64,000 bases of DNA from Austropuccinia psidii (Eukaryota > Basidiomycota > Pucciniomycetes > Pucciniales > Sphaerophragmiaceae): positions 10,783,105-10,847,104 of the forward strand of contig JALGQZ010000013.1 of NCBI GenBank assembly GCA_023105745.1, given 5' to 3'. Below the pieces are notes generated by a model. That model was not told the origin of the DNA, did no database searches, and was given only the letters and a program-made list of their open reading frames with translations. The translations under genes and the position numbers were made by a program. Positions 1 to 12,469 of the stretch are shown in pieces (the stretch's first letter is position 1; each line of letters opens with the position of its first letter).

Positions 1-301
1 CACATTGGGACAACATTTATCTGGAGAGGGGGGAGGATTTCATCAGCAAGAATCCAATGAACTTTCAAAAACTCATTAAGCAAGATGAAGTTGAACCCTC
101 AGGATTTTTGGCAGTCAATGTGGAATGTTCTCCAAATTTTATTGAATCAATTTGGAAGAAAATATGGAAAGGTTCTCAGTACAGAAGTATTCTTCAATAA
201 TTGGGTAAAGGTAAATCTGTCCAAGATTATTCTCTTGATTCCTCTTCCCAAATTGCCTTATTCAAAGATTGGGTGGTAGTCCCAAATGACCCAAAATTCA
301 A

Positions 302-975
302 CTCAGTATTCTTCAAAAGTGTCCTGATTCTCCTATAGCTGGACACCCTGGCCAAGAGAAGACTCTCAAACTTGTCAAGCGGAATTTGCATGCATGCGGA
401 ATAACTCAATTTATCAAGGATTATGTCTCATCCTGTCAACAGTGTTCAAGAAACAAGAATATCAATTATAAGCAGTTTGGATTCCTCAAACCTCTTCCAA
501 TTCCATATGGTCCTTGGATTGTTCTTTCAATGGACTTTATCACTTAACTTCCACTGTCTGATTGCTTTTATTCAATTCTGGTCATAGTGAAAAGATTCTT
601 AAAAATGGTAGTTTTTATTCCAACAATGTCTTCAATCAATTCACTGGATTTGGCCCATTTATTCACCAAGAATATCTTTTCAAAGCATGGCCTTCCTTCA
701 AGCATTGTCAGTGATAGAGGTTCACTTTTTGTTTTTTCTTTTTGGACCAATCTTTGTCAGAAGCTCAAGATTTCAAGAGATCTGTCAACTGCTTACCACT
801 CAGAAACCAATGGACAGACAGAGAGGGTAAATCAGATACTAGAACAGTACTTTTGGATGTATGTCAGTTATAATCAAGATGATTGGAACACCTGGCTCCC
901 TCTGGCTGAATTTGCCTAAAATAAATCTGACCACTCTCAAAAAAAACAATCACCATTTTCCTTGTTTATGGAAGA
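302..975 (+). pseudogene. Chromovirus integrase, zinc-binding and catalytic core (decayed)
   Basis: The strand-transfer enzyme of a Gypsy element. Around 340-470 the translation reads GHPGQEKTLKLVKRN followed by CQQC, the HHCC zinc-binding region; the expected first histidine appears replaced, since the segment before it reads LQKCPDSP. At about 530-545 MDFIT carries the first catalytic Asp and is followed by a TAA stop. From 587 an open stretch to 919 holds IVSDRG (second Asp) and TAYHSETNGQTERVNQ (catalytic Glu). A TAA at 917-919 ends it, after which the frame is lost. The domain order is certain; the copy cannot make integrase. Confidence 0.85.
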
Positions 976-1596
976 GATCCTCATTTTGACTCAGTTCAAA
1001 TTACTAAAGATACTCCTGCTGGAAAGGTATTAACAAAAATCCAATCAGTACAGCAAGATGTAAAGAGAGAACTTGAAGTTGCCATAAACAGGTTTAAGAT
1101 GTATGCAGATAAAAGTAGAGAACGTCCACCTGTTTTCAATCCTGGTGAAATGGTATGGCTTTCTTCCAAGAACATCCAATCAAATAGACCCACCAAGAAA
1201 CTGTCTGAAAGATGGTTGAGTCCTTTTCCACTTTTGAAGAAAGTAAGTACTCATTCTTACCACCTCAAGCTTCCATACCAATGGAAATCCATACACCCAG
1301 TCTTCATCATTTCCCTCCTTAAACCAGTAAAGACATCAACAATCCCAAATTGGCATCAAGAGCCTCCTCCTCCAATAATCATTGAAGAAGAAGAGGAATG
1401 GGAAGTATGTCAAGTTCTGGATTCCAAGATTAAGAGAGGAAATTTAGGGTATTTGGTGGAATGGAAAGATTCAAGTCAAGATGCAGAAAGTTCCACTTGG
1501 AAACCAACCAAAAACCTCAGGACTTTCTCTGAACTTATAAAGGATTATCATTCTTTATATCCTAACAAGCTAGGACCAAATTCTGCAAAGGCTTGA
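976..1596 (+). pseudogene. Chromovirus integrase C-terminus with chromodomain
   Basis: An open stretch from 1099 to the stop at 1596 encodes the C-terminal GPF/GPY-like region (around 1150-1350, with PYQWKSIHPVFIISLLKP) and a canonical chromodomain at about 1414-1560: WEVCQVLDSKI, then YLVEWKD, then STWKPTKNL. In chromoviruses this domain steers integration toward modified histones; that role is family knowledge. It ends in a lysine-alanine tail before TGA. This is the best-preserved piece of Gy-1, but it has no start codon of its own and is only the tail of a polyprotein. Confidence 0.85.
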
Positions 1597-1616
1597 TCAT
1601 TTTATGGTGCTTTGTG

Positions 1617-1985
1617 GGGAGAGGAATTACCAAAAGTAAGTTCCACTCCTGGAATGCCACTTAAGAGGTATTCTAACCCTTCTTTTTGTAAGCGTCACCT
1701 TGGCCACTCTGTGAGAAATTGTCAATTTTCTGGACAAAGGACTCTGGCCAAGCTTGCAACACCAATTCAAATCCTTATGGCCATTTTCACATTGGCAAAT
1801 GGACCATTAACTATTCATTTAGCTTTCCAAGTCTTTCCATTTCCATTTCATTGCTTCAGCAATATGTTTTTATTCTTATGGCACTGGCGGGATTGGTAAC
1901 TACCAAAAGTAAGTTCCTCTCCTGGTGTGCACTTCCCTGAAGGGTCTACAATCTTTCAAAAAATCACCTTGGCCACTGTTTGAGC
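1617..1985 (+). repeat. Direct duplication in the Gy-1 3' untranslated region
   Basis: Two diverged copies, about 1617-1715 and 1888-1985, share the pattern TACCAAAAGTAAGTTCC, then CTCCTGG, then CACCTTGGCCACT near the end. They lie between the polyprotein stop (1596) and the LTR. No coding function is evident; the region from 1597 to about 2344 is best read as untranslated sequence. Confidence 0.5.
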
Positions 1986-2330
1986 ACCTGGCATCAAATC
2001 TTGTTTTCCCAGTCCTTGGCCAATTCAAATCAGCTGTTAACTTCTGTGATGAAGATTGGAATCCCCCTCAAGAATTTCATTTCTCTTGCTTTATAATTTC
2101 TCAAACTTTTCTCATAATCTTAATGCAAAATCTTTATGTCAACTCAGTTCTCGTAAACGTCCAAAGCCAAATGTCAAAGGAAACCCAAGTCATCCTCACA
2201 TTATATGCCAACCTCTTACCAGTTCTAAAATTTCTTTCAAGATTCAATACCTGTGGAATCCCTATTTCCAATCCTTCTCAACAGCCTAAACAGGCTTTTA
2301 CCCTGGTTTTGTGCTCAGGAGCTCACCATT

Positions 2331-2345
2331 GAAGGTGGGGGTACT
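2331..2345 (+). other. Polypurine tract of Gy-1
   Basis: A purine run, GAAGGTGGGGG, lies directly upstream of the LTR start. This is the expected position of the plus-strand primer for reverse transcription. Confidence 0.5.
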
Positions 2346-3886
2346 GCCACCACCATGTGTAATAACCCCCAATGGGTGTTTACAGAAAATCTAGCCTGAT
2401 CCCATTTTATGGCCAATTATCCATGTCATCAGGTTTATGGCCAATTGGACCATTTTGGTGTTTTATGGCCTTTGGGCCATATCCCCTTTCACTGGCCACT
2501 TATAGCCTCAGGCAATATCCTGAAACCATTGACCCTTTTGGCCAATACCTTTGTTTTGGGTCTGGGGGTCCATTTGGTCTTCCAGGGGCTTCTTGCCCCT
2601 CTAGCCATCACCAGGGCTTTTGGCCCAACCCCTTTGATTATGGGGTCTATGGCCTCTAAATCCCATGGTCCGTGGGACCCTTAGGCCCCTTTTTCCCTAA
2701 ATGAAATGAGGCCAAAAGGGGCCAAGGGGGAAATACCCAGCCCCCAAGGCCAGGTGGGTCCACCTGAGCCCAATCTTGGCTCCAATTCTCAACAATCCCA
2801 AATTGCCCAAAAGGACCCCAGGATCTCAATTGGCCACTTTCAGCCCATGGCCTCTGGAAACCACCAGAGGCCACCAGCTCAGGTCCAGAAAGGCTTCCCC
2901 TCAATTCAGTGAAGACCTCTCCTTCAGAAATGTACCCCGTACCAAAGGATCCAGGTGTGGTGCATATATCGTATAATATACCATTATGCACCCTTTTTGC
3001 ACAACAATCCAATGGTGGTGTTTTTAAGACCAATTTATGTTGTTCTAATTCAAGTCCCCAAATCCATCACCCATTTAGAAGGAAAACTTTCCAGTTATTT
3101 AGTCTTGCAATCCCTGGCGGCTACCTGAAGACCACCTGAGGACCCCAACCACCTGGCCCTACAGGAGCTGGGTTGTTATTTATTTTCAGGATTATTCCAA
3201 GGGTAATTTAAAGAGGTTCTCAATAATTCAATTAGTTTTCAAGGCATAAAGTAGTTCAGTATTCCTTGGACAACTCAATTGGTCCATACAGGCTGTATTC
3301 AAGAAACCTGTATGGCCTTGGCCCTTTTGGCCCAATTCATATTCCACAGTGGAAATTGAGTCACACAGTTTGATTCTCAAAATTGCCAGATCTGTATTGA
3401 CCCAATACAGTCAATACAACTGGGTGATCAATTCTCCAGGATCAGTTTTCAACATTTCTCATATACTGGCCCCCTTTTCTTACCTGGGGACTTTTTACTC
3501 AGTTAATTACTATATTGGATTTATTTTTATCCTTATTTTCTTTTCATTTATTAAGGTAAATACTGATAATATTAAGTAAGTCATTTTAACCTATTCTTCT
3601 TTGCCTGTCAGTAGATATTGGTGGTCATGTCCCTTACTAATTCCATTGTTCTTTCTGGAAGGTTGAAACAGTGAATTTAGGATCTATTTGGCTGGCTCTT
3701 TGGCTTTTGGCTTTCTTTTATTTTATTTGGCCATTGGCTTCCTTCTTCTTTTATATTTGGCATATTTGTACTTACTCTCATTCTTCTTTGAAGAAATATA
3801 TTTATTGTTATTTCTTTATTCTTTTGGGGCCCTCCAAGTGAGTTCTTTATTACTGGGTGCCAGGCCACTCTTGTCTTTCAACAAGA
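2345..3886 (+). repeat. 3' LTR of Gy-1
   Basis: The start is either TGCCACC at 2345 or TGTAATAACCCCC at 2356, directly after the polypurine tract; the end is near TTTCAACA at about 3886. The boundaries are supported by homology from about 2666 to 3886 with element E on the minus strand (60322-61543). The first 500 bp are dominated by repeated TGGCC/GGCCA words. The short open frames here on both strands are not conserved between the two copies and are taken as chance. Confidence 0.6.
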
Positions 3887-4394
3887 GCCCTGGGACAGAG
3901 CTATATCTGTGTAATCATAAGGGTACTACTTATCAAAAAGATATACCATCCAAGAACTCTCATAAAAGAATGATGAATTTTCTTTTGGGGAGGAAAAGAC
4001 CAATTTTATCTTGTTCAAGGGTGTTGAAACACTCTTAACCCCTGAATGCTATCACAAAGTGAAGGCTTTCACTACTGTGGGCTGGCTTTTGGTCCCAAAC
4101 ACTCAAGACAGACAATTATTAGGTGTAAATATGGCTTTAGAGCCACAAGTTGTCCTTTTTACCCAATAGGAGGTGTGTATTTCCACCAATAGAGCTTACA
4201 GGTGTGATCTAGTGGCTCTTAAACATCAGAAACTGTACAGAATGTGTCTGTAGAACCTCTCTTGGTCATATCATGAGTAATTCAAGAATACACAACATTC
4301 AATTCAATTGATTAGGTGTCAATTCAGCTATATGGAAAGCTGTCCCACAGTAACATCCAATAGTGGCTAGTGTGGGATCATAATATTGAAAGAT
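3887..4394. other. Unassigned sequence
   Basis: No coding frame, repeat partner or recognisable motif was found here. It separates the Gy-1 LTR from a degenerate antisense LTR and may be a further decayed part of that LTR. Confidence 0.4.
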
Positions 4395-5065
4395 TTATAA
4401 ATTTTTCAGTATTTAATATAAAGAGCTCAAACCTTGATAGGATCTACACAATGGTTACCCACCAGGTATACCTCGCATTAAGTATGGCAAAGACATACCA
4501 GTTTTAAATTACATTGTAATAAAATGCATTTTTTAGGAATCCTTTATTAGGAAACTCCCTTAGTAAGCTTTATTCTTAATGAGACACAGTGTTATTGAGA
4601 GTATCATCAGAAATCTCTGTTGATTATATTTTCAAAAAACCCTTTTTACTTATCCCACACTAAAACTGTGGGAGTTAGATGAAATGTGAGTATTTCATTC
4701 ACCACTATTTTCCCTATGGTTGGAGCTATACTCTTTTATGTTTGTAATAGCCCACATTTGGAGCTTCAATTTTAACTCAAATTTGATGGGGTTATGCCTC
4801 TTTCCCTGTATTTCTGATAAGAAATCAAATTTAAGGTTTATTCTTGGTTCTTGTTTTGAACTGTAATGAATTTGCTGTTAGCTATACCACTTGAATGAGA
4901 ATGATGCATTCTGAAATGTGGGGACTTCTCATTTTAGATTGATATTTTAATGAGGCATTTGGAATATTGTGTTATTTTATGAGCATCCTGTTCCAAGAAA
5001 ATTGTTTTATGATATTTTGCTGTTAAGCGTTTGCTCTGGATTTGAGTCACAGGCCTGAAATTTCA
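4395..5065 (-). repeat. Degenerate LTR remnant of the B/D family
   Basis: Read on the minus strand, the segment begins near 5060 with a decayed form of the B-family LTR start (CCTGTGACTCAAA). On the plus strand it shares, in the same order as D's 5' LTR (54380-54862), short blocks such as GTTAGATGA, CATTTGATGGGGTTA, TTTAAGGTTTAT and GAGTCACAGGC. Identity is low and patchy, so this is an old solo or fragmentary LTR. No duplication of target sequence could be located. Confidence 0.45.
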
Positions 5066-5215
5066 AACAAAATTCTGTTTAGTTTAACATATTGGCTCAA
5101 ATCCATGGAATAAAAATTGAGAATGATACCATGGCTACAGCAAAATAGAAAAATCTAATATGGATACCCACCAAGTGTGAGCCTTATAGGTATGTTCATA
5201 TACCAAAAAGACCAC

Positions 5216-6445
5216 TGTGGAACTCCTTTTGGTGTGGGATTGGATAAGGCAGTCCTTGAGGGGGAAATCACAGGTAAACAGTCTTGAATTGCAAAAACAT
5301 TTCTGTAACCAAGGGTGCTAATGGTGTTTTAGCTTCCCCTCTGAATATACTAAACAATCTCCCTACAGAGCTCACAAATCAATATTCAAGATTGTGGCTT
5401 TACAACTAGAGAAGAAATTTAAGCAGTCTCTATCAGCCCTAATAAATAATCAGCCTAAGGATAAAATAATAGATTTGTAGGTGATTTCAAGATAATAATA
5501 TAATATTCAAGTAAATAAATAGTAGATAATACTGGTGAAGTTTGATAAATTAATTACTACTTATAATAGTAGTATTTTATGATAAGAGGGATGCTAATAG
5601 ATAATAAGAGCTACTAATAATAAGTGTAATAAGACTACTAATGTGTTCTTTGTTTGTTGTTTTTAATTTGATAGATGATGATAATAATATGACTTGTCTT
5701 CTAGTGAGGATCGTATAAGAATATATTTTTCAACTTGTTTAATATGAGTATTTGGCTAATAGATTGATTTATTATATAGGAAGACCTACTGTTAACTACA
5801 ATTATTTATAACCCACTATTTAGTTTAATTTAATAATAATAATAATTTATAGATTAACCTACTAGTAAGGGATGAATAATTATTCTCCTTCTTGGTATAT
5901 AATTAATCGCATGAGGAAAAAGGAGAAAATGAGAGAATGAGGCCTCCCTTTATGTTCTGAGAAGTACCCCTTGTCTCTCCATGTAAAGATTCATTCTTGC
6001 CCTTTGAGGTAGTTTTGCTGGTGTAGATTTTGGAACAAAAGTCAGATGACGTATCTGTTACACTGCATTAGTAAGCTTGCACAGCCTTGAGAAATTATTT
6101 CTGGTGAGTAAGATTGAGAATGGTTTCATATCTTTGAGATATTTTCTCTATTTCTTTGGCAAAAAATTAAGATTAAGATGTTTTTCTTGGTGGGGAATTT
6201 GATAAAAAATATCAGGTGACTTCTCCTTTTACACTGATTTAGTGAGCTTGCACAGCCTTGAGGAATTAATGCCGGTGAGAAAAGGATAAAGATGGTGTCC
6301 TGTGAATGAGCCCTTGCATAATTTGTTTGTAAGATTTATTGAATACCTGGTGATTATGTTTTGTAATCTGGGATAGCTTATGAGTTGTAATATATTGATT
6401 AAATTAATTGATCTCTAATTTACAGTTTAGTGTATCTTCCTTGCA
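5216..6445 (-). repeat. 3' LTR of element G
   Basis: Direct repeat partner of 16487-17900. On the minus strand it runs from TGCAAGGAAG (ending at 6445) to TTCCACA (at 5216). It lacks about 168 bp that the 5' LTR contains at about 16816-16983. I see no clear polypurine tract upstream of its start, which is unusual for a recently mobile element. Confidence 0.7.
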
Positions 6446-8960
6446 TGCAGCTAGTTGAAATCTTATTTAGCTGATTTAAATGATACTGAGGCTGTGTAAT
6501 GTCCAGATATTATGTATGTGGACTGCATAAGCCTTATTTGGGCTCCTGTATTGTTGTCTAATCTTCAAGTTTTTAGTGGATTTTCACGTATTTAGTTGGA
6601 CTTGAGACTGTCAGCTGATCTTTGTGCTTTTTAATATTTATTTTGAAAATTGTAATTCTTAGTAATATAATCTTCCTGATGGATTTAGGGTGGATATAAT
6701 GCTACAATTTCACTTTGTCCATGTAATTTTTTGAGTTTTCTGTATTCATTAAGCCTATATTGTGGATTCTGTAAGGCATATATGTAATATTTCATGTATA
6801 ACTCCATGAGATTGGATTACTCTATTATTCATTTAATCATAGAAATATGTTTGTTATTTCTATGCTGAATGCTAAATTCTTCCTTTCCTCCATACTATTG
6901 CTGTTATTACTGTGTTTTTGGGCTCTTGATATGGTTTTTTGAGTGGTGAATTCCTGAATGAGTCATTGAGATCTTAATTTTTCCAAATTTTAATCTTGAA
7001 GGATTTTCTTGAAACTGCGCTAAAACATATGCAATACCACATCTCCCTCTCCATTTAATGCTGTCCCCAGAATTCCAGTTTCAAGTGAAGTATCCTGGCT
7101 TCATAAATGAGAATTCTCTTTCCTTAAGTTTTCTATTTCAAAAAATTAAGTTAATAAATCCATTTTTGGCTTGTTTTATTGATTTTGAATCTTTATATCT
7201 TCTTATTTGATTTGGACCCTGTTTTTTCTTTTTTTTGTTTGTTTTATCCCTAGTAATGTTTTATTTTTTCATTAATACAGATTTAGGGTAATTTCCCTCT
7301 CCATTTGATAAAAATTCTTCCAGCTACTAATGAATTCTCTTGATTCAATATTTCCCCCAATTCTTCGAAAAAGAAATGGGTACAGCTTAAGGTCTTATCC
7401 AGGACCTCTTCTTTAGTCCTGAAACTGTAATTAGCATAAAATAATGTTGATGAGGTCGTTTTAAGGTCATTTTCTTGAGTCTTGATTTTGAATAAGTGCA
7501 ATAAAATAATTATTTAGACATTTTAAGGTCTTATCAAGGACCACAGCTTGAATTCTTGAAGCTTCTTTGATGAGAAAGATGATTTAGACAGTTTAAGGTC
7601 TTATCAAGGACCATCCTGGTAGTAATTTTGTTGGGTTTTGTTTTGTTGCTGCTCCTTCTATTTTATTTAATAATATTGATACCCCATATGTTCTTCAGTA
7701 AAATTAATACCCATGTCACCCTTTTTAATGACAACTCCCAAACTACCTTTTCATGCATTGTAATAAAGTGGGTGGGCCCCCCTCTCCATTTAATAATTGT
7801 GACATAATTTCCACCTCTGATTATGATAAGAATTTTTTATATGATATTATAAATAAACATGATTTTTTTAATATATAAGAATAATAATATAATAATATAG
7901 AGTACATAAAAATTATAATAATAATTATTTTAAATAATAATATAAAATCAGATAAAATAAATAATAAGAACTCAGAAAATGATAATGATTAATATAGATA
8001 ATATGAATAATACATGAAATATAAATTTAATAATAATATATATTTTTTGGTAATTAATAAATTAAAAAAAGAAAAATATAACTTGTAATAATCTTATTAA
8101 TGATATAAAGGAGAAATAAATAAGCAAAATATAATACAAGTTTAAGTGATAGAAGTTCTTTTTTTTGAAGTGAGCCAGTGCAAATAATTCAAATTTGAAG
8201 TATTTAGGTTTGTTTTGTAGCCGTGGGTGTTTCTTTCTTCTGCCCACTTAATCCCATCTCTTTATTATTATTTCCACTTCACAACCTCTTGCTCTCTTCA
8301 CTTTTTTTTTGTTTATTTATTTTAACATGTATTTTATTAATAAATATATATAAATAAAAGTTTTCTTATTATAATTTCTTTGTCTCAAGGATGTGGCCTC
8401 TCATTTTTTATTAAAAGCCACACCTCCCTTTTTTTCTTTACTTCCCGATTCTTTCTAACAATGTCAATCCCTTAGGTTTCCATTTTCTTTCATGCGGTGC
8501 GTTGTGTTTTGTTCTTCTTTGGATGCCTATGGTATTTTAATAACTTCTTTTTTTATTTTTTCTATTTTATTTAATTTTTGATGGCATTTAGAATGCTATT
8601 CTGCCTCATGCCTGGATTAATGGAAGTCCTCCAAAGCACTTAGTATTCCCCTGTTTAGCTATTACAATTTATAATTAGAGAAGTTATTAATAATGTTTTT
8701 TATTTTTATTTTTTTTAGTTTTCTTTGTTTGGTTGTGATGCAAAATTTAGTGTTTTTTATCAACACTTCAGATAATGGTCAAGAGCCCATTATTGCCATT
8801 TACAGTAGAATCCATTATATAATTAATTGCGTTTGACGCGACAAGCCACAATCAATGACGGCCACTACTATTCCTCGTACTCCCTCTATTCCAATTCCCA
8901 GGTTTCCCAAATCAACATTAGCTTCTCTTATTCATAATGAGCCCATGAATTCACTCATCT

Positions 8961-9330
8961 CTTCTCCAGTTTGTACCAATTGTATCCATGGGCCACCTTC
9001 ATATGAAATCACTTCAATTTTGGCAATCTGGTTCCTCCTCTGTTCAATAGTTCCTGAATTTCTTCACCAATCCCTAATGCTCCCCCTCCTTACACATCTC
9101 ATGCTATTTCTCCTTTGCATCCTACCTTACCGTCACATTCCAATAATTATCTTAACCAAATTTATAGTGCATTTGATTGTATGTTCTGGCGCTATGATCA
9201 GGATTTCCACTAAAATTACCATGAAACAGAGGCATCATTGTCAAATCCTATGGGTTTCCATTGTTGAACTTTGTCTTTGCATATGGTTATGGAATTGTAT
9301 AACCAAATTTCCAAGTGAGCTTTATTTTAT
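8961..9330 (+). pseudogene. Possible host gene fragment, Pro/Ser-rich
   Basis: I do not recognise a family. The base composition is less AT-rich than its surroundings and one frame reads like a low-complexity regulatory protein: PNAPPPYTSHAISPLHPTLP, then SHSNNYLNQ, then FWRYDQDFH, NYHETEASLSNP. That frame carries at least two stops, and CCAAGTGAGC at its end resembles an exon-intron boundary. It lies antisense to G's gag. Capture of host DNA by G is one explanation; chance open sequence is the other. A different frame is open from 8855 to 9352, but its hydrophobic product looks unlike a real protein. Confidence 0.3.
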
Positions 9331-9768
9331 TTTATTTTTTATGTACTACTGATATAATTTTTTCTTAAAATATAGAGTCCTTGATTGAGAACTGGATTTG
9401 TCCTCCTAGCAGCCATTGGAGCATAGTTAAATTAGTCTTTGCTTTTATTAGTTTAGTTTTTAACTATACAAATGGGCCTAATATATATATATTTTATTTT
9501 ATTTTATTTTATCATTTTTTATATATTTCTTGAATTTTATATTGTGAATGAGAAGATATTTTGTATCTCTTAAATTATTGAATCATTGATAGGTTGTTTT
9601 TTGAGTTGATTTCTATGTTTTCTCTTTTTATTGTTCCTATTATTATTTTATTTTATTCTTTTATACTTTGGTATGTGCCATGATTTAAAAGGTCGAAAGA
9701 GTAATTAAACATGGTACTCTTTTTATATTTTAGCTCTTGTGCTGAGGTGCCATTTAACTGTGAGAATA

Positions 9769-9832
9769 AAAAAAAAAAAAAAAAAAAAGTGAAAATGAAA
9801 AATAAAAAAAATAAAAATAAAAAAAAAAAAAA
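9769..9832 (+). repeat. A-rich tract
   Basis: A run of about 20 adenines is followed by an imperfect adenine-rich stretch. It could be a simple repeat or the decayed poly(A) tail of a retroposed sequence; no LINE or SINE body was recognised upstream. Confidence 0.6.
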
Positions 9833-9939
9833 ATGATATCAAGAAAATATCATAAAATAAAGTAAAATAAAGGTTTTTTTCTTATTTTTGTTTTTATATT
9901 TTTTTTTAAAAAATGAATATATAAGGCCAACAAATAAAG

Positions 9940-11528
9940 CTTGATTTGATACAAATAAAAGGAAAACCCATAATTATTACAATGAAAATTTCATTGAGGA
10001 TGTGAAAATTTATTGTCAAAATGGTTCTTAAAGATGGCTTTTTCAGCTGTAAGCTTATTTCTTCTTTCTGGATTGAGATACTGAGCTTGAAAGCCTTCTT
10101 TATTACCCAAATTCTCATTATTGGTATTTTGATTTCTGTTATTATTTTCTTTCCTGTCCTCTTTTTGTGTCAAAGAATGATATTGCCTCGCCAAATGGGC
10201 TTGCACGCTTAGGCATATCTTTCTATTCTGTGTAATTCAAAAATATTCCTTTTCTTCCTTGGTGAGTTTGTCTTTTTTAATTTCTGTTTTTTCTTTTGGG
10301 AATTTTTTATTTCTTTTAGCCAATTTATGCTGGATTGAGCATTGATGATCTTTTTCAGTAATTTTGTAAAGCTCCAGGTTGAAATGTTTATTCCTCAAAG
10401 GCTTCCAATTGGTATAGCCTTCCCAGGGAAATTGGTCCTCTGCAAGGAAGATTCCATCTGATTCAAGTTCTTCCATATTTGTTGGTTTTGATAAATCTTT
10501 TTGGTCTTCTTTTTTCTGTCTGTTATTGATTTCTTAACTGGTTTCTTCCTTTTTATTTATTTGGCTTTCCTTGGCTTTGTCCAAAGAAAAGTAATTTATT
10601 CCCAGACTTAACTTGATACTTTCTTCATTAGAGTGAAGATGTGAGGTAAGTGATTCTTCTCATTTTTCATTGGTAGAGTTTTCTATAGGATTTAAACTAC
10701 ACATTATATTTGGATTTGGTTTGTTTTTGATAGAATCCTCTGACTTTATTGGGTAAGTGAACTCTTCTTGAATGCCCATTTCCTCTGTATTGCAACCTTG
10801 ACAAAATATGTCAGAATTATTATTTTGAATTTTAGTTTCTGTTACTTTATGTTTTTTTGTAGTTGACATTGGTGATTCCTTCAGGTTGCTTGACTTTTCC
10901 TTTCGTTGGTTCAAGCTAAGACTTTCAGTTTTCTATTCAGGTACTTCTTCTTTTGAGAGCTTTAAAAGCTCAGTGTATCTTAAATTTCCTTCAATATCTG
11001 CTAAAGGAGGGTCAAGTTTGTTTTCCTTGACTTTTGTGCTTTCTCTGTTTTGAAAAAGTTCTTATTTAGATATTCTAGGTCCAAGGAGGGTGGGTACTTA
11101 CTATTATGAAGTGTTTCTTCCTTTGTGATACCACTGATTATTGTTGGAGGTGGTGCCCTTCAATCAATTTCTTCAGGTGTTGAGTTTTGTTTTGGTTTAT
11201 GAGCAACTATCTGCCTTTCCTTCCTGATTATTTTGGATATTGATTTGGCTAATTTATTGGGTGAGAATCTGCTTTTGAGGCACTTCTTAGTAACCAAATC
11301 ATTATAAGGGTCTTTGTGAGTGATTCCAAATATTGCTTTCAGAATGAATTCCCCTTGACTAATTATATTAAATTCTGTTTTTATGACACCCTGTTCTTCT
11401 GTAATTATGGAATTTTGATGGATATTCCTGATTAAGCTTTCCTTTTTTCTGGTATTTTGTCTCTCTGAGTCCAGAATTACTGTCAGGTGTTCAGATGAAG
11501 TCTTACTTTCTACATGTGTGTTGGTCAA
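9940..11528 (-). pseudogene. Element G trailing frame after protease, function unknown
   Basis: Three minus-strand open blocks (11528-11160, 10914-10660, 10476-10237, with a tail to about 9940) continue downstream of the protease with interruptions. The product is rich in Lys, Glu, Asn and Gln. A recognisable block EDQFPWEGYTNWKPLRNKHF lies near 10420, and AHLARQYHSL near 10185. It has no reverse transcriptase motif such as YXDD and no zinc knuckle. Because it sits where pol should begin, it may be the linker and a replaced C-terminus of the polyprotein. I cannot assign a function. Confidence 0.45.
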
Positions 11529-11736
11529 AATTTGAATTTATTGAGGTGAATCTTTATTTTTGGAAAATTTGATATTACTTCCTATATTTCCAGAACTTTC
11601 CTTATCTTCTATATTTAGACCATGGTATCCTTCCACTGTTTCAGATGTACAGGCTTCCATACCTGCTGGTGGGTTTTCCCTCAATCCTATTTCTGTGGTG
11701 AACAAATTTGTAAAAAAAGTATTCTTCCATCTGGCT

Positions 11737-12463
11737 CTATGTAACTAAATATTTTCCCTTTTTTTGAGAAAATTCCAATCTTATGTTGTTATCTGCAAGG
11801 AAGGGCCTTCCAAATACTGTGTTTACTGCTCCCCTTGCCACAAAAAGGTGTATATTTCTTTCTTCTCCATTAAATAGAGTAATTGGAGTAAATTCTGCTA
11901 ATCCAACTAGTGCGGTAAAGTGACTACCAATTCCCCTTAAATTAATGTTGAGACATCTTGTGGTGAGTCCTACTTTTATTGCTGAATATTCTGGTAATAT
12001 GTTCAATTCTGACCCTGTATCTAGTAATTCCATTGTTTCATGTCCTTCTTCCCTAAATATACCTGCATAAATCCTAATGGACAGACATAATTTAATTTTG
12101 GTTGTTCATAATTTCCCAGATGATGATTTATGAGTTTGGTTTGAATTTCCTTTGTATCAAGTGAGTTAATGGAGGTTTTCTCTTCCTCTGAAAGATTCTT
12201 TAATTGTTTAAAAAAATTGGTTACATGACTAGAATTTGTTCCAAGGTAAGAGTTATTTTCTTGTCCAAAACCTTCTTGATAATTTGTGCCATGATTTCTT
12301 GAATATCTAATTTTTCTTGCTTGATAATTTTTTTAACAGTATTTTGATTCAACTCCTGTTTCTTTTCAGAATACTCTTTTTCTTTAGCTTCTGAGATAGC
12401 TTCTTCTTCCTCTTTGAACTCTTGAGGTTTCATGAATCTAGGGGGAATAAGTGTTTTTACCAC
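11737..12463 (-). pseudogene. Element G retropepsin region
   Basis: The block 12033-11737 contains LLDTGSELNIL, the retroviral aspartic protease active site (D-T-G). It is followed by a hydrophobic-Gly motif VFGRPFLADN, the usual second protease landmark, about 65 residues later. Upstream, 12463-12221 encodes a Glu/Lys-rich segment (KEEEEAISEAKEKEYSEKK) that likely forms the gag-protease linker. Stops separate the blocks. The catalytic Asp is retained, but the frame is broken. The solo LTR J lies directly upstream, separating this part from gag. Confidence 0.7.
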
Positions 12464-12469
12464 TTTGCC

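Larger units (their letters stand above)
1..3886 (+). mobile_element. Gy-1: 3' part of a Ty3/Gypsy chromovirus
   Basis: Truncated at the window edge. Order on the plus strand is integrase zinc-binding region, integrase core, integrase C-terminus with chromodomain, a 0.75-kb 3' untranslated stretch, a purine-rich tract and an LTR. This order is that of chromodomain Gypsy elements (Chromoviridae). The copy is decayed: the reading frame is broken by stops and frameshifts and the 5' part lies outside the window. A related LTR fragment, element E (60322-61543, minus), shows that the same LTR family recurs here. Confidence 0.85.
6446..9939. other. AT-rich non-retroviral interval of element G
   Basis: This stretch occupies the place where reverse transcriptase and integrase would be expected. 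It holds no gag-pol homology. Visible structure: the word TTTAAGGTCTTATCAAGGACC minus its last base occurs near 7525 and 7590, with a variant near 7390; CCCTCTCCATTT occurs near 7050, 7290 and 7785; an A-rich tract lies at 9769-9832; and a Pro/Ser-rich degenerate coding stretch lies at about 8961-9330 (separate entry). Otherwise it reads as noncoding. Confidence 0.5.

Noticed and set aside
2656..3139. Several overlapping open frames of 66-125 codons in the Gy-1 LTR
   Set aside because: They occur on both strands of a repetitive GGCC-rich LTR and are not preserved in the related LTR E.
8062..8247. A small minus-strand gene in the G interval
   Set aside because: Low-complexity Lys/Phe-rich product in very AT-rich sequence, with no conserved motif or partner.
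9769..9832. Poly(A) tail of a LINE or processed gene copy
   Set aside because: No LINE reverse transcriptase, no flanking duplication and no clear transcript body upstream; a simple A-rich repeat is equally likely.
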